Source: Arabidopsis thaliana (taxonomy: Eukaryota > Streptophyta > Magnoliopsida > Brassicales > Brassicaceae). From it: 64,000 nucleotides of DNA. The stretch's first letter is position 1, and every line of letters starts with the position of its first letter. Both the position numbers and the translations under genes were made by a program. Shown here piece by piece: positions 11,864 to 24,100 of the stretch. A model generated the notes under the pieces. It saw nothing but the letters and a program-made list of their open reading frames with translations. It was not told the origin of the DNA and did not search any database. The stretch is taken from assembly GCF_000001735.4 (NCBI RefSeq), contig NC_003070.9, positions 19,205,971 through 19,269,970 of the forward strand, read 5' to 3'.

Positions 11864-12621
11864 ATCAAATCTTATGTATAATTTGTTTGAAGCTAGAAGT
11901 TTCTTCGTACACACGTTTCTTTTGTTCTGTTTGTGATGAACAGAGTGAGTGTTACTTGTATTCTATTCCGGTTCTTTGTTATATAAAATTTTATTTTTTA
12001 TAGTTCTTTGTTATTTAAAATTTTATTTTTTATATAATCTGAATGAAATTTAGTGTTGGTAGATGTATGTGGTGAAAATGACGACAAATATTTCTTATAG
12101 TAGCACAATACTTTTCTTCATGAAACGTTAGCCAAAGAAGTTTATATGAGGTTACTAGGTTTCTCTTTCAGTGAAAAGAACAAGGTATGTAAATTTTGAA
12201 AGTATATATATGAGTTAGCCCAACCCCACAGTGTTGGTTCTTCAAATTTTATATGAGGTAACTTCTAGGTTTTTCTTTTTTAATGAACATATTTTTGTCG
12301 GTAAATCATTAGAATTTTGCCAAATTGATGTCTGTCGAGATTCGGTAGAAAAGCCGCACTGTTTTTTTTTTTTGTAGTGATTTTAGGTTGTGCGGAGATG
12401 TTCACTCGGTCTTGGTAATAAAATTGTCCGACGAAAATATGTTCATTTAAAAATATCGGATATTTCCAACAGTAAATCGGAAATCTGTACGAATTTCAGA
12501 ATTTTAATTTGGCAGAATACCAAAATTGGCGGTCTACTTATTTAGTATTATAAATATAAATATTACGATTTTTTATAAAATAAACAAAAATGTGATTTAA
12601 TGTTCACCATTTAATATAGTT
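11864..12621. other. IOS1 downstream region with short inverted repeats
   Basis: A near-duplicate TATATAAAATTTTATTTTTTATA segment is at about 11981-12035. Inverted arms at 12282-12301 and 12428-12447 (about 19 of 20 positions pair) enclose a T-run flanked by CACT and AGTG (12359-12381). This may be a decayed MITE; I cannot assign a family. No gene is seen. Confidence 0.35.
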
Positions 12622-12813
12622 TTATGAACATTTATAAACGCAGTGGCATTCTTCTTTTAGTTTTCTATATTGTATTTTCCCTTGATTGGGCCTTGGCTTG
12701 CAAGTACCGATCCCATTAGCTTCTTTCCTCTTACATTGAATGGCACACCATTGAATGACACATGTTGATGAACTCAAAGATACCCCATAATCCCATATGT
12801 ATTTGGTAGAACT
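12622..12813 (-). CDS. Possible cysteine-rich (defensin-like) peptide segment or relic
   Basis: An open - strand segment of 63 codons ends at a TAA (12622-12624). Its last 46 residues hold seven cysteines spaced C-x4-C-x3-C-x10-C-x17-C-x1-C-x3-C, ending in ECHCVYKCS. That spacing, with C-x3-C in the middle and C-x-C before the end, resembles plant CS-alpha/beta defensin-like peptides, although the first of the usual eight cysteines is not obvious. There is no start codon in the segment, and an in-frame TGA lies at 12814-12816, so a signal-peptide exon would have to splice in from higher coordinates. I did not find one. It is either the second exon of a small secreted peptide gene or a pseudogene. 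Confidence 0.3.
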   Translation of the reverse strand, partial: SSTKYIWDYGVSLSSSTCVIQWCAIQCKRKEANGIGTCKPRPNQGKIQYRKLKEECHCVYKCS

Positions 12814-12816
12814 TCA

Positions 12817-13689
12817 AAACACAGTTTCAGCCCCATTGTTTCCATTACCATCAACCCTATTATGGTTAATATTTAACACAAAAAATATCAGTTTTTCTTT
12901 TTGACAATTGAACAAATATATTATATACATATTTAACTAAATTTGTGTATATTAGTAAAATACACACACATATAGAGTTGATTGTTGAAATATATCACTA
13001 GAAATATAATAACAATAATCATATAATTCTAGATAAGATATATAAAACATAAACCTTTGTGAGAAAGTAGAAACCGTATATCGTTCTTATACTTCTTCTC
13101 TTCAAATGCGCTGAATTTCTAAGACTGTAGATGGATTTGGTAACAGTCGTTTTATGCAGCCTATGAAGTGATATCATAGTTACATTGACATGATCGTTTG
13201 AGATTTTCAATCATATTTATGATGTATTTTAACCAAACATCATTCTCTCTTATTTTTGTGAAAACTATAATCGTCAGCTTTTAAAAAACCAAAATGTAAG
13301 TATTGATTCAATGGAAGTATTTCGACAATAATACAAACAAAGGCTTATTTTTGTAATGGGTCTTTAGTTGAACAAAGGCTTTTTCACTAATGATTTAGTG
13401 CAAGGGTTTCCTTACCAAAAAAATTTAGTGCAAGGGTTTAAATTGCATAGATTGATACTTGAAGGGTTTAATCAGCCCATGAGGGACTTTTCATTAAATG
13501 TTCTAAAAAATATAGAAATTAGTTTAACATCAATTATTACTCTCTTGAGTTTTACTTGGTGGACGCTACCAAAAAATTGGTATTGAAAAGCCCGTTAAAG
13601 TATGTTCTCGATCACCATATATATATATTCGATAATAGGGGATGCCAAATAGATGCATCATAAGTTGAATGTGAAAAGCATTTTATGGC
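12817..13689. other. AT-rich intergenic sequence
   Basis: No supported gene. ORFs at 13019-13210 (-) and 13368-13586 (+) have no recognisable protein character. A short direct repeat TTTAGTGCAAGGGTTT occurs at about 13395 and 13426. Confidence 0.45.
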
Positions 13690-14205
13690 ACAATCGTGGC
13701 AGTTAGCTCAAAATGAGTTTTATAATAAAAATCATGGTTTTCAAATTTAGAAACTTGGAATCGAGTGAGGAATATCTCAAACGATATCAATTATTCAAGA
13801 AATCGATGCTATATGGATGGATCATGGAAAGAAAGAGAAGTTCTGTGGAACATGATGATATTGTACATCATTAAATGGAGAGACGCCACAATGGGAGCTG
13901 GCAATCCCAGAAAAAGTCTATCTCTACTACATTCAGAAGTGCAAGCTTTTCTCTGGGCGATAAAGTGTATGATTACCGATAACAATTAAGAAGCAGTTTT
14001 TCTAACAGACTGTTTAGATCTGGTGAAGATAGTGTCTTCCCCAACCAGATGACCAACATTCTCAGCCTATTTGGAGGAATTACAGAGTGACAAAGAGGAA
14101 TTCAAAAGTTTTTATTTATCTTTTATTTCACTTAGTGCAAATATTAAAACAGATAATTTGACACAAAAAGTTTGTGTCAAACTACATCATATCAATATAA
14201 ACAAT
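13690..14205 (+). pseudogene. RNase H-like domain relic of a plant non-LTR retroelement-type protein
   Basis: One + strand frame reads through MDGSWKE at about 13813, then GAGNPRKSLSLLHSEVQAFL WAIKC up to 13970, then, after an in-frame TAA (13987-13989), FLTDCLDLVKIVSSPT, a TGA, and YLEELQSDKEEFKSF onward to about 14205. The order VDxSW, GAxNxRxSLSxLHxEVxAxLWA, xTDCxDLVKMVSxP is what I know from the RNase H-like (RVT_3-type) domain of plant LINEs and the many derived proteins. Two stops and missing central sequence show that it is dead. Upstream sequence from 13690 (QLAQNEF-like) agrees with the linker normally found before this domain. Confidence 0.7.
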
Positions 14206-15216
14206 ATTTCTCAGGAATTTTGACCTCTAATTAATATCGGATGACAAAAAAAAAGAGTTCCGTCGTTTTAGATAAAAAAAAAATTAACATAAGATAATTG
14301 AATTTGTTTATATAGAGAAAAATAACATGTTTTCGACAATTAATTTAGATTCGAATGATAATAAATAAATTATTTAAACGCTGTTCAAAAAACATTTAAA
14401 TAGTTGTAAATGTAACTACAATTACAAACCTATAACAAGGATGGTGAAGATAGTGATAATGGTGGCCCAGAGAGGATTGGGTTTACTTCTCATTTTCAAT
14501 GGAAAAACTGTTGATGTTTTAAAAGTTTAATAAACATGAACAAAGCTTACGAGTATTTATAACAAAAGTTACATTTGTCTATTTCTAGTACATCTCCTTC
14601 AATTTTGTCATAATTCCAAGGTTCTCCACTGATTCTAGTTTTTTGCTTTTCTAACTAAGTACGTGAAAGTCTTAGAATCACACAATTATTTCTGTTAACT
14701 ACAACATTAAATTGAAATATCAAGATTTACTATTGGTGATTCAATCAAAAGAGAGAGAAAATTACCAATAAAAATCTGAAAATTTAACTCGAGCCAAATA
14801 TATAGATAAATAATCCGCATTAGAGTTTGTTTAAATGGTGTGAAATCAAAGAAAAGGATAAATCGTCAAATGATGATAGATTATCCCTATGGTAAAAATG
14901 GTGGAGACTATATTACATAGAAATGGGTGATTTCATTCCAACGTAGGAGCTTCCGAAGTGGAGGTGTTCCAATAGTAATCAAGAACAAGAGTAAATCTAA
15001 ATTCTCCAAACAAAAAATGCACTGATTTGAAACTGATACATTACGGCGGAACAATAATAGACTTTGGACTGTTATTCACACATGTATCAATGACAAAAAG
15101 TTCAGAGTTCATTAACAAAGGTGGCCTATAAGAGAGATACTAATTTGAGGATAGTTCTGTAAATAAAAACATATAAACAAATTTATGTGATACCGCATGA
15201 TAATATTTCATGTAAT
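14206..15216. other. AT-rich intergenic sequence upstream of the SIF3 stop
   Basis: Nothing recognisable. An 11-bp stem with a 3-nt loop lies just before it, at 14157-14181, inside the RNase H relic. Confidence 0.45.
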
Positions 15217-18200
15217 CTACCTAGCCATTGGGCTCACATCAGTATCAAATGTCAAGCTTACCTCTAGGGAACTCTTTGAGTCCATGTCCCTACTCGCTCC
15301 TCCCCTTGAATTTTCAGATACCAAACATTCGTTTAATGCAATAAGAACTTGAGACATGGTAGGTCTTCTTGTTGAAGAAGGATTCAGACAAGACATTGCT
15401 AGTTCAACAGCTTTCCACACAGAACCAGAATCATAGTCTCCATTTAGACTTGGATCCATAATGCTAATGATGTCTCCTTTCGTAAGCATTATCCCCACCC
15501 ATTCTGAAATATATGGCTTTTCACGGCTTTGGTCTATCACTGGCCGATTTGTGATCATCTCCAACAATACAATCCCAAAACTATATACATCACTCTTCTC
15601 TGTCAACCGATTTGTTTTGTAATATCTGGAGAATTTAGGAGCATAGAATTTTATCAATTTACCTTTCCAATAAAACAAAATTCTTTTAAACTATATTACT
15701 TACTCTCTTTTACCAAAATAATACAATATATAATAAAAAAATAATAATAATAATACTTACTCAGGATCGAGATATCCAGGAGTTCCAGCAACAACTGTTG
15801 ACACATGAGTTTCACCTCCAATCGGAAAAGACCTTGAAAGCCCAAAATCAGCAAGTTTGGCTTCAAAGTGTTCATTTAACAATATATTTGTAGTTTTGAC
15901 GTCCCTGTGTACCATTAGTGGTTTGCATCCATTATGCAAATACTCAAGCCCTATGCAACAAAATCCATAAAATTCAATCAAATGAAAAGCAAAAAAACAT
16001 ATATAAGAGAAATAATAGGGATACTAGGTAAACCAACCTTGCGCAGAGTCAATGACTATTTTTAGTCTAGTTTCCCAATTTAAAATAAATCGGTTTCTTG
16101 TTCCTATGTTTTAAAAGGAGAGAAAGATATCAATGTCTGATGCTATCACGATAAATCTACAGCAATATATGGTTAGGTCATGTTTGTTTGCTTACCTGAC
16201 ATATGTTCTTTTAAATCTCCATTGGCCATGTATTCATAGATAAGAGCCATGTTCTCTCCTTCGTCGCAATACCCAACAAGACCAACCAAATTCTTGTGAT
16301 GAACTCTAAGAAGAAGTTCTACCTAAATACCATGCCAAAATGCATATGTTTAAGCTTTTAAAGATAGTTGAATCATTGATGTTTTCATTCGAGACAGTGA
16401 TGAAAGTTAGAATTTACCTCAGCTTTGAATTGTTTATACCCTTGAGATGATGAATGAGAGAGTATCTTAACAGCTACTTGTTCAACACCGTTCACAAAGC
16501 CATGATAAACGATTCCAAACCCTCCTTTCCCAAGGATTCTTTGGAAGTTATTTGTCATTATCACAACTTGTGAGTAAGTAAACCTTTTGTTTTTCGTCAC
16601 TATTGCTGGTTCAGAGGATCTCGGCGATCTACCATCTGATGCTTGCATGTAAGATGGTAGTGTCCCTAAGGTTATATAAGGCAAAATCTTGTTATGTTTG
16701 ATGTGCATGTATGCTCTAATATTAATCTTGAGTTTATTTATTGATACCTTCAACTTTTGATGCCTTTTTCTTTCGGAAAACAAGGAACAGAATGAGTGCA
16801 CCTATAATAACAGCCAATGAAACAATTGATGCAACCACTGGTACAATGATACTCTTTTTTTCGCCTTCTCCTTTGTGCATACATGAACCAGTTGTGCAAA
16901 GAATATGGGGATTGTCATCAAGACTGCAGAATGTGAGTGTTGTTAAAGAAACAAAATACATCAATTTCCCTGATATATATATAACAGGTTGAAAGTAACA
17001 AAAATATAGCTTACTGTAGCATCAATCCTTTCTTCTGAAGAAGTGAGGCAGGAACCGGGCCACTGAGGTTATTGCCTCTTAAGTCTCTATTGAAGTAGAA
17101 AAATAGTTAAAGGATAAACAAACATGTTCAGGAGAATGTCAAGAGTAGAATATATTGTAGTGTCTCATGAAAAACTTACATGACCATGATTGATTTTAAG
17201 TCAGCTAGAAATTCAGGTACTTCTCCGGTCAAATTGTTATTTGACAAGGCCCTTCCATTAACAAAAGTGAAATAACTCATTAAACATTATCTGTTTCCAA
17301 TGGTTACAAAAATTTTGGCTTGGTCAGCAGTTGAGATAGACTTACAATATTTCTAGGTGAGTAAGATTTTGAATGGCAGGCGCGATGATCCCGGTTAGTC
17401 CACTTGCAGATAAGTCTCTGGAGAAAGAAACTGTGAGATATCTAGTTCAAAATTGACATGATTAAAAAAATCAAGAAAATCTATTGAATGATTCATCTTA
17501 CAAGAAATTAATTATTGGTGGAGTACTATCTGAGTAACTGCACTTTAGACCGTCCCACGAATACTGTTTGGGGACACATGGATCTCCTTGCCAACTGCTT
17601 CTATTAATCAATCCATAAGCATTTTGAACATTCTTGATAGCAGCAGCTACGATTGTAAAGCTTGATGATATCAAGAATCAACACACAACACGCTAAACAT
17701 TTTGAAATAAGATCAAGAATGTCAAATTGACATACCGTCATCTTCATCTGTCTCCACTTGTAGGAAATCAATCACGGTGAAAGCCTCTATAGCATTAAGT
17801 AAAGGCGGAAGAGTTGATTTTGACGTCTTCACAAGCTGCAAAATACATGCCCCATCTTCGCATTCCTCTGGTTTTAAGTTGGTTTCTGTTTCGGTCTTTA
17901 GCGGTATTGGACTGTAAGGTCCAAACAAGTCATTTCCATTCAGCATCACATTGAATTCCCTTGTATCGTTGGCCCTTAGTGTCTCAAGCTCTGCAAAGTG
18001 CATGTAGGAGTAAACCTTTGTAGTAGGAGGCTCTACGTTCCATGTAATGTTCAATGTCTCACTATCGTTTAGAGGTGTTGCGCCCGTTGCCATTACATCT
18101 TGTGATAAATCATAATTATCAGTAACGTTTACACCCAAAGTCGTCGATACTTGTGCCCAATTATTTTCCAGGAAGGATGCATGCCATACACGGTCATAGA

Positions 18201-19620
18201 TATCATCTGGATACCTGCCACAAGTAAATGTTAGACCACATTACACAAATAAAAAGTTATGTTTACTGTCAATGTAATAATATAGTATTTCTAATTATTA
18301 TTAGTTTTTTAATTTTAAATAGACAGAACAGCAAAACAAATTGAAAGGAAATTGTGATTTGAAAAAATGAAAACTAATCAAATCGAAAAAGTAAGGTACA
18401 ATATAAAAATATAGAACCTAGAAATTGAAAATATGTAAACTATAAAATTTACATAAGACTCATAATATAGAAAATTAGAAAATAAGAGTTTGTTATCGTG
18501 TGCTTTAGAATTCTTACATGACAAAAATTCAGGGTATAACTTTAAATCTGACTTATTACATTAAAACAAAACATTTCTCAATCGTTAGATTTTTTTTCTT
18601 TTTTTCTCTTTTTCTTTTTTTTGTTGCAGCATGTTAGAACAACTAAATTCAGAAAATAATATTCAAAAATATATATTTATTCACCTAAAGGGATTATTTA
18701 AGGGTAATATGGGTAGTTTTTGAATTTTAATAATCACGAATTATAAAACATAATTTACAGATAACTAAAAGAGGTTTTTAGTTTAAAACCTATTTATACG
18801 GGTTAGCAATTTAGAATCTAAATATTGTATATATTATCTACGTATCATGTGGGATATAATCTAGTAAACTATAAATATAATGGTAAATTTAAATTTACAA
18901 TAGAATTTTTAACAAACAAGTATTACCTTATCGTTTGACCTGAGTCACTAAAATACTTCCTAAATAAGAGCTTGAGTGAGCCACTTTCTGTAACGTACAC
19001 ATTTTTCTTCAATGGTCGTAGCTCCAAGATATTAATAAAAGGTATAAAATCTCCCGTCTTAGCAAGACAAACCTGTAACGAATCGGATTTCGTCACATGG
19101 ATGATCTCCTCAACAGTTTCACTGCGGCTTACCGTTGCCCATAAATTTGGACCCAAGTAAAGGTCGAAGTTCGGCTCATCTTTATGACCATCGTAATTTC
19201 CATACACGAATGTAGCCTTGATCATATAGTTGGTGTCACGGCTCACGTTTAAGTTGTAGCAGTTTCGTGCTCCGTCTGGAAAGTATCTCAATGTCAAATT
19301 CGGTGTACTGTTGTTCTCTTCGAATTCCTTGGCGATTTTACCAGTTTTCCCACTGCTAACTAAACCGACATCTGATGTATATACTAAACCGGTTCCGAGT
19401 GCGTTGTAAGGAGAATCACGAGGGAGTAAACCGCAATCCACATTGATGAATCCTAATGAAATAATAGATGGAAAATATATATCTTATAGTCTAAGAAACC
19501 ATTGAAGAACACATATGTATAGATTGAAACAACAATTTTGTATGTACCGGGTTGATCTTGAGCTTGAACAAGATGAAGTATCAGCATAAAAGTGGCAACG
19601 AACACACGATGACTCTCCAT
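15217..19620 (-). CDS. SIF3: Malectin-like LRR receptor kinase (SIF3 / At1g51805-like)
   Basis: Thirteen exons: 19548-19620, 18927-19452, 17736-18214, 17502-17646, 17346-17417, 17180-17251, 17015-17086, 16748-16923, 16418-16665, 16196-16322, 16038-16103, 15761-15950, 15217-15625; 2655 nt, 884 residues. Start MESHRVFV opens a signal peptide ending VQAQDQPG. Malectin-like domain, WQGDPC, three LRR exons of exactly 72 nt, helix at about 16770-16840, then a kinase with GKGGFG, VAVKI, HRDVK, DFG and GTPGYLDPE, all intact. The 712-bp intron 18215-18926 is much longer than its counterpart in the next gene (80 bp). A palindromic pair of W-boxes lies about 280 bp upstream. The symbol is recalled, not checked; the Stress Induced Factor genes are known to respond to biotic and salt stress. 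Confidence 0.9.
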
Positions 19621-19897
19621 TAATATCTTCCTTACTATGCAAAGAAGGGATCTGTTTTTTTTTTTGAGTTAGCAAAGCTATGCATATAAGTTTATGATTA
19701 TGTATATGAGGTATTTCTCAAAGTCCTAAGTCAAATTCTTATAAGTGTCACATTAATGAATCAAATAATTGAGGGAACACATTTAATGAGGATATTATTT
19801 CGATGGTGTAAAATGATTTGGTTGAGAGAAAATGACAAGAGTGGTCCGTTACCTTGCCCAGCCGTAATTACAGCTTACAAGTTGGAACCACAAAACC

Positions 19898-19912
19898 GTT
19901 GACTAAGTCAAC
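19898..19912. promoter_or_regulatory. Palindromic W-box pair upstream of SIF3
   Basis: GTTGACTAAGTCAAC holds two TTGAC cores facing each other. It is about 280 bp before the SIF3 start codon. The same 15 bases occur upstream of the At1g51860-like gene (55897-55911). WRKY factors bind TTGAC[C/T], so this is a plausible immune-response element; function is inferred. Confidence 0.5.
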
Positions 19913-20372
19913 TCGAAAGAACAATCAGTCTTTAGATTCTCCTTGAATTTTCTTATCTTCAATATTGTCAAGGATATGCTTTTTTCTATATTATGTGGAC
20001 ATAAGTAATCATCTGATAACCATTAATGACAATGACTTCACTTTGTAGTTTGTAAGCAATGTGTTGCCTTAGTTGACTATAGATTATTACAACATATGAA
20101 TCTTGTTTGATCCTTTGTCAATTTGTCAAGTTGTGCTACTTGATATCCTTCTCTTGTTTCTTTGCTCCGTCCAATATTCTGCTCAGATACTTTCTTTTTC
20201 CAACAAAAAGTAAATTTTTGTCACCAAATTTTATGTACCTTTTGGATTAAGTATATATATTTGATTATATTCCCAATGGCTTGGAGCAATCATTTTATGG
20301 TTTTAAAAGTAGAATAAGCAGTTATAGTGTGAATGTGTGATATTTATTTTAAAAATGTTTGAAGGACACTCA

Positions 20373-20638
20373 GACCAACTCCAACGGGAGTTTCTCATAA
20401 AATCTCTCACCAATAAAATAAGAAAAAAATGTCAAAAGGAGGAGAGAGGTAAGGGAAAGTTTTCTTTAGAGAAACCAAGAAAAACTCATCGACAACGTTT
20501 CTCACAGTTGTCATTCAATCATTGGTTTAATTAAAATACTTTCCAATTAAATATTAATAATATTTGTGTTCACACTTATATTTATGTTCACACATATATT
20601 GAGAATCGGAAGTTGAGAAGTTGCCGTTGCTGATGCTC
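20373..20638. mobile_element. Degenerate MITE-like element
   Basis: The left end (from 20373) reads GACCAACTCCAACGGGAGTTTCTCA-like and the reverse complement of the right end reads GAGCATCAGCAACGGCAACTTCTCA-like, so the ends match at about 18 of 25 positions. This resembles the common plant MITE ends of the form GAGCATC(T/A)CCAAYGG. A possible 3-bp TCA duplication flanks it (20370-20372, 20639-20641). The ORF at 20337-20534 is a by-product. Confidence is moderate because both ends have decayed. Confidence 0.45.
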
Positions 20639-20641
20639 TCA

Positions 20642-21148
20642 ATCTGTTATTTCCAAAATTGTCCCGTTCTATTCCATGTTTTGCCCCAATGTCGACCAAA
20701 CTATTTCTATGATTTGCCCCAATGAAGAGAATCTATAAACCAAATTTCATCAATTTTGTAATTTGAAAAGCTAGGAGGTGAGTTTGCTTCTTTTATTGTC
20801 AGGAATTTCTTCTGTTTCCGTACTGGTGACTGGATCTCTTAGGTGACGCTGCTTATATACAAAGGTCACTCTGCATGTTAGAAGTTGAAGGGTCATAAGC
20901 AAATGCTATAGTTATTAATTCATGGTTATTTTTGGTAAAAGAAACATGCACCACCACCCATTATTTAATTCATGGTTAGTTGGAATAAACTGAAACATGG
21001 GGGAAAAAAGACTTTGAACTTCTATTGTAATTAGAAGTTCATTGCTTACAAAAAATAAAATTGATGCACAAAATTTAGGATAGTTGTAAAGGATATATAG
21101 GGTAAAATAATGATCCACGCGATACAATAGGAAATATAATCAGGACCT
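20642..21148. other. Intergenic region below the At1g51810-like stop
   Basis: AT-rich; probably the 3' UTR of the - strand gene. The phrase TTCATGGTTA recurs at 20919 and 20969. Nothing else is supported. Confidence 0.4.
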
Positions 21149-24100
21149 CTACCGAGCCATAGGGGCCACTTCAGTTCCGAAGGTCATGCTCACTTCCCTG
21201 GAGCTTTCAGAGGCCAAACACTCTTTCAGTTCAAAAACAACTTGAGACATTGTCGGTCTTGTCATCGAAGAAGGATTCATACATGACATTGCTAGTTCAA
21301 CAGCTTTCCAAACAGAACCAGAATTATAATCTCCAAGGAGATTTGGATCAGTAATACTTTTGATGTCTCCTTTCGTAAGCATTCCTCCCACCCATTCTGC
21401 TATATGTCTCTTTTCGCGGTTTTGGTCTATCACGGGTTGGTTTGTAATCATCACCAATAATACAACTCCAAAACTATACACATCACTTTTCTCCGTCAAC
21501 CAATTTGTTCGGTAATATCTATAAAATAGTTCAAAGTGCAAGAATATTACGTAATCATTGGAGACAAAATATCTACAAAATATATTTTCTTATTGAAGAA
21601 GTAATACTTACTCGGGATCGAGGTAACCAATAGTTCCAGCAACAACAGTTGATACATGAGTTTCCCCTTCTATCGGGAATGATCTCGAAAGCCCAAAATC
21701 AGCAAGTTTGGTATCGAAATGTTCATTCAACAATATATTTGTGGTTTTAACATCTCTATGAACCATTAAGGGTTTGCATCCATTATGCAAGTACTCTAAT
21801 CCTATGAAAAATATTATTTTCACAAAGTTTCAGTCAGTCAAAGCAAAAGAAACAAAGAAAGAATATGATGAGGTTAGGTATTTGAGAAATCAATACGAAC
21901 CTTGTGCAGCCTCGAGAGCTATCTTTAGCCTTGTTCCCCAATTTAATATAGAACCACCTCGTTTTCCTATGTATTGTTAAAAAAATAACTAATGTGTGTT
22001 AGATTCTTACATTCAATAGACAAATATTCAAAATTATATTCAAAAAAATAACTAATGAGTGAATTGTAAATGACAAAAAAATATATTATTCTGAGTTATT
22101 ATTTGTTTTTCTTTTTCTTAAAGAGTTACCATTTGGTATGTTATAGTTTCACCATGATGTATTGTTATGAAAACCAAATATGTTGCCTTTCTAGTAAAAA
22201 CAAATATTATGTTTACCTGACATATGCTCATCTAAGTCTCCATTGGCCATGTATTCGTAGATGAGAGCCAATTTATCTCCTTCTTCGCAATACCCGACAA
22301 GGCCTACCAAATTCTTGTGATGTACTCTAAGAAGAAGTTCAACCTAACGTACCATAATGATACACCAAATTAGCTTTGAAAGAAACTCTGGAATGTTTCA
22401 CACAAAATTCCATTATGAGTTGTGGTATGAATACCTCAGCTTTAAATTGCTTATATCCTTGAGCTGATGAATGGGAAAGCATTTTCACAGCAACCTGCTC
22501 TGTACCGTTTACTGAACCATAATATACAATTCCAAATCCTCCTTTTCCAAGGATTTTTTGGAAATTGTTTGTCATGGTTAAAACCTCCGCATACGTAAAT
22601 TTTTTATTCTTCGTCACTATTGTCGGTTCAGATGATCTACTATCCGCGGGTAGCATACATGATGTTGGAGCTAAAGTTGTGATGAAAACATTCAATGAAA
22701 CTATGCAAGTTTAATGTGTGTGTATTCATAAGTATCTTGATCGATGAATATAATGTGAATACCTTCATCGTTTGACGGGTTATTCTTTCGAACAACACAA
22801 AATATCATCAATGCAACTGTGAAGGCAACAACAGAACCAATTGATGCCACAATTGGGATTGTCATGCTCTTTATCTGTCGTCCACCCTCTTCATCTTTGT
22901 TTACACATGACTCCACTGTGCAATTAAGCTTCGGATTGCCTTCAATGCTTTGGATTGCAAGTCAAGAAAAAATTAGTTTATCATAAAAAAACATGTTAGT
23001 ATCAAACAAATACAATATACAAATTCTTACTTCAATTTCAACATTTTCTTCTCTATAAGCTTTTGAGGAACTACACCACTGAGATTGTTCCCACTTAAGT
23101 TTCTGTTTAGATAGAGACATAGATCAAGCACAAGGATCAAGGGCTAATAGACATCATTCTCATGGGAAACTTACATGACCAAGAGCGACTTCATATCCGC
23201 TAGAAATTCAGGAACACCTCCAGACAAGTTGTTATTTGACAAGTCCCTATAACGATTAAGATAAAATAACCATTCATCTTAGTAATTTCTACCAACATTT
23301 TTTTTTTAAAAACTAATGATGCTTATCTATATAGTTATCTGATACTGACAGTTCTTGTAAATTGGCGAGATTCTGAATGGTCAGCACGATAATTCCAGTC
23401 AATCCACTTGAAGACAAGTTTCTAGTGATGAAAAAATAATGAGTATGTTAAGTGTACAAAAGAAAAGTAGGAAAACGATGAAATCATGTCCTTACAAGGA
23501 AGTGATAATTGGTGGCGTAGAATCATCCGAGTTGTTGCAGTTTAAACCATCCCACAAGAACTTTTTGGGTACACATGGATCTCCTTGCCAGGTTGTTTTA
23601 CTCAATCCATAAGTAGATTGTATATTCTTGATAGCAATCACTAGTAATTATTTATAAAGTTAGTTGATATCAATATTCATATTTTGTAACTGTCTTCAAA
23701 GGTTCCATGTTTCTATCTTTCTTTCTTGAGCTACTATATATATGGTTAGTCTAGTTTCTATTCAAGTTCGGTATATATTTAAAGCTTAACATTAAAACCC
23801 GAAAAGAATATAAGTATATGAAAAACACACATACCTTCATCTACATTTGTTTCTATCTGTGGGAAATCAAGCACAGTGTAAGCCTCCATAGCATTAATTA
23901 GAGGCGGCAAAGTGGACCTTGACGTTTTCACTAACTGCAACAAGCATTTCCCTCCATCGCATTGCTTTGGTGCTGTGCTATATACTGTTTGCATTTCTAA
24001 AAACTTAGGACTATAAGATTTAAATGTAACATTTCCGTTCAACACCACATTGAATTCCCTCGTCTCGTTGGCTTGTAGACTTTGAAGCTCTGCAAAGTGA

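Noticed and set aside
14157..14181. 11-bp stem-loop as a terminator or structured RNA
   Set aside because: Lies inside the RNase H relic and is explained by its codons; no T-run or other context.
20337..20534. 65-codon + strand ORF, Lys/Arg-rich
   Set aside because: Falls within a degenerate MITE and has no recognisable domain.
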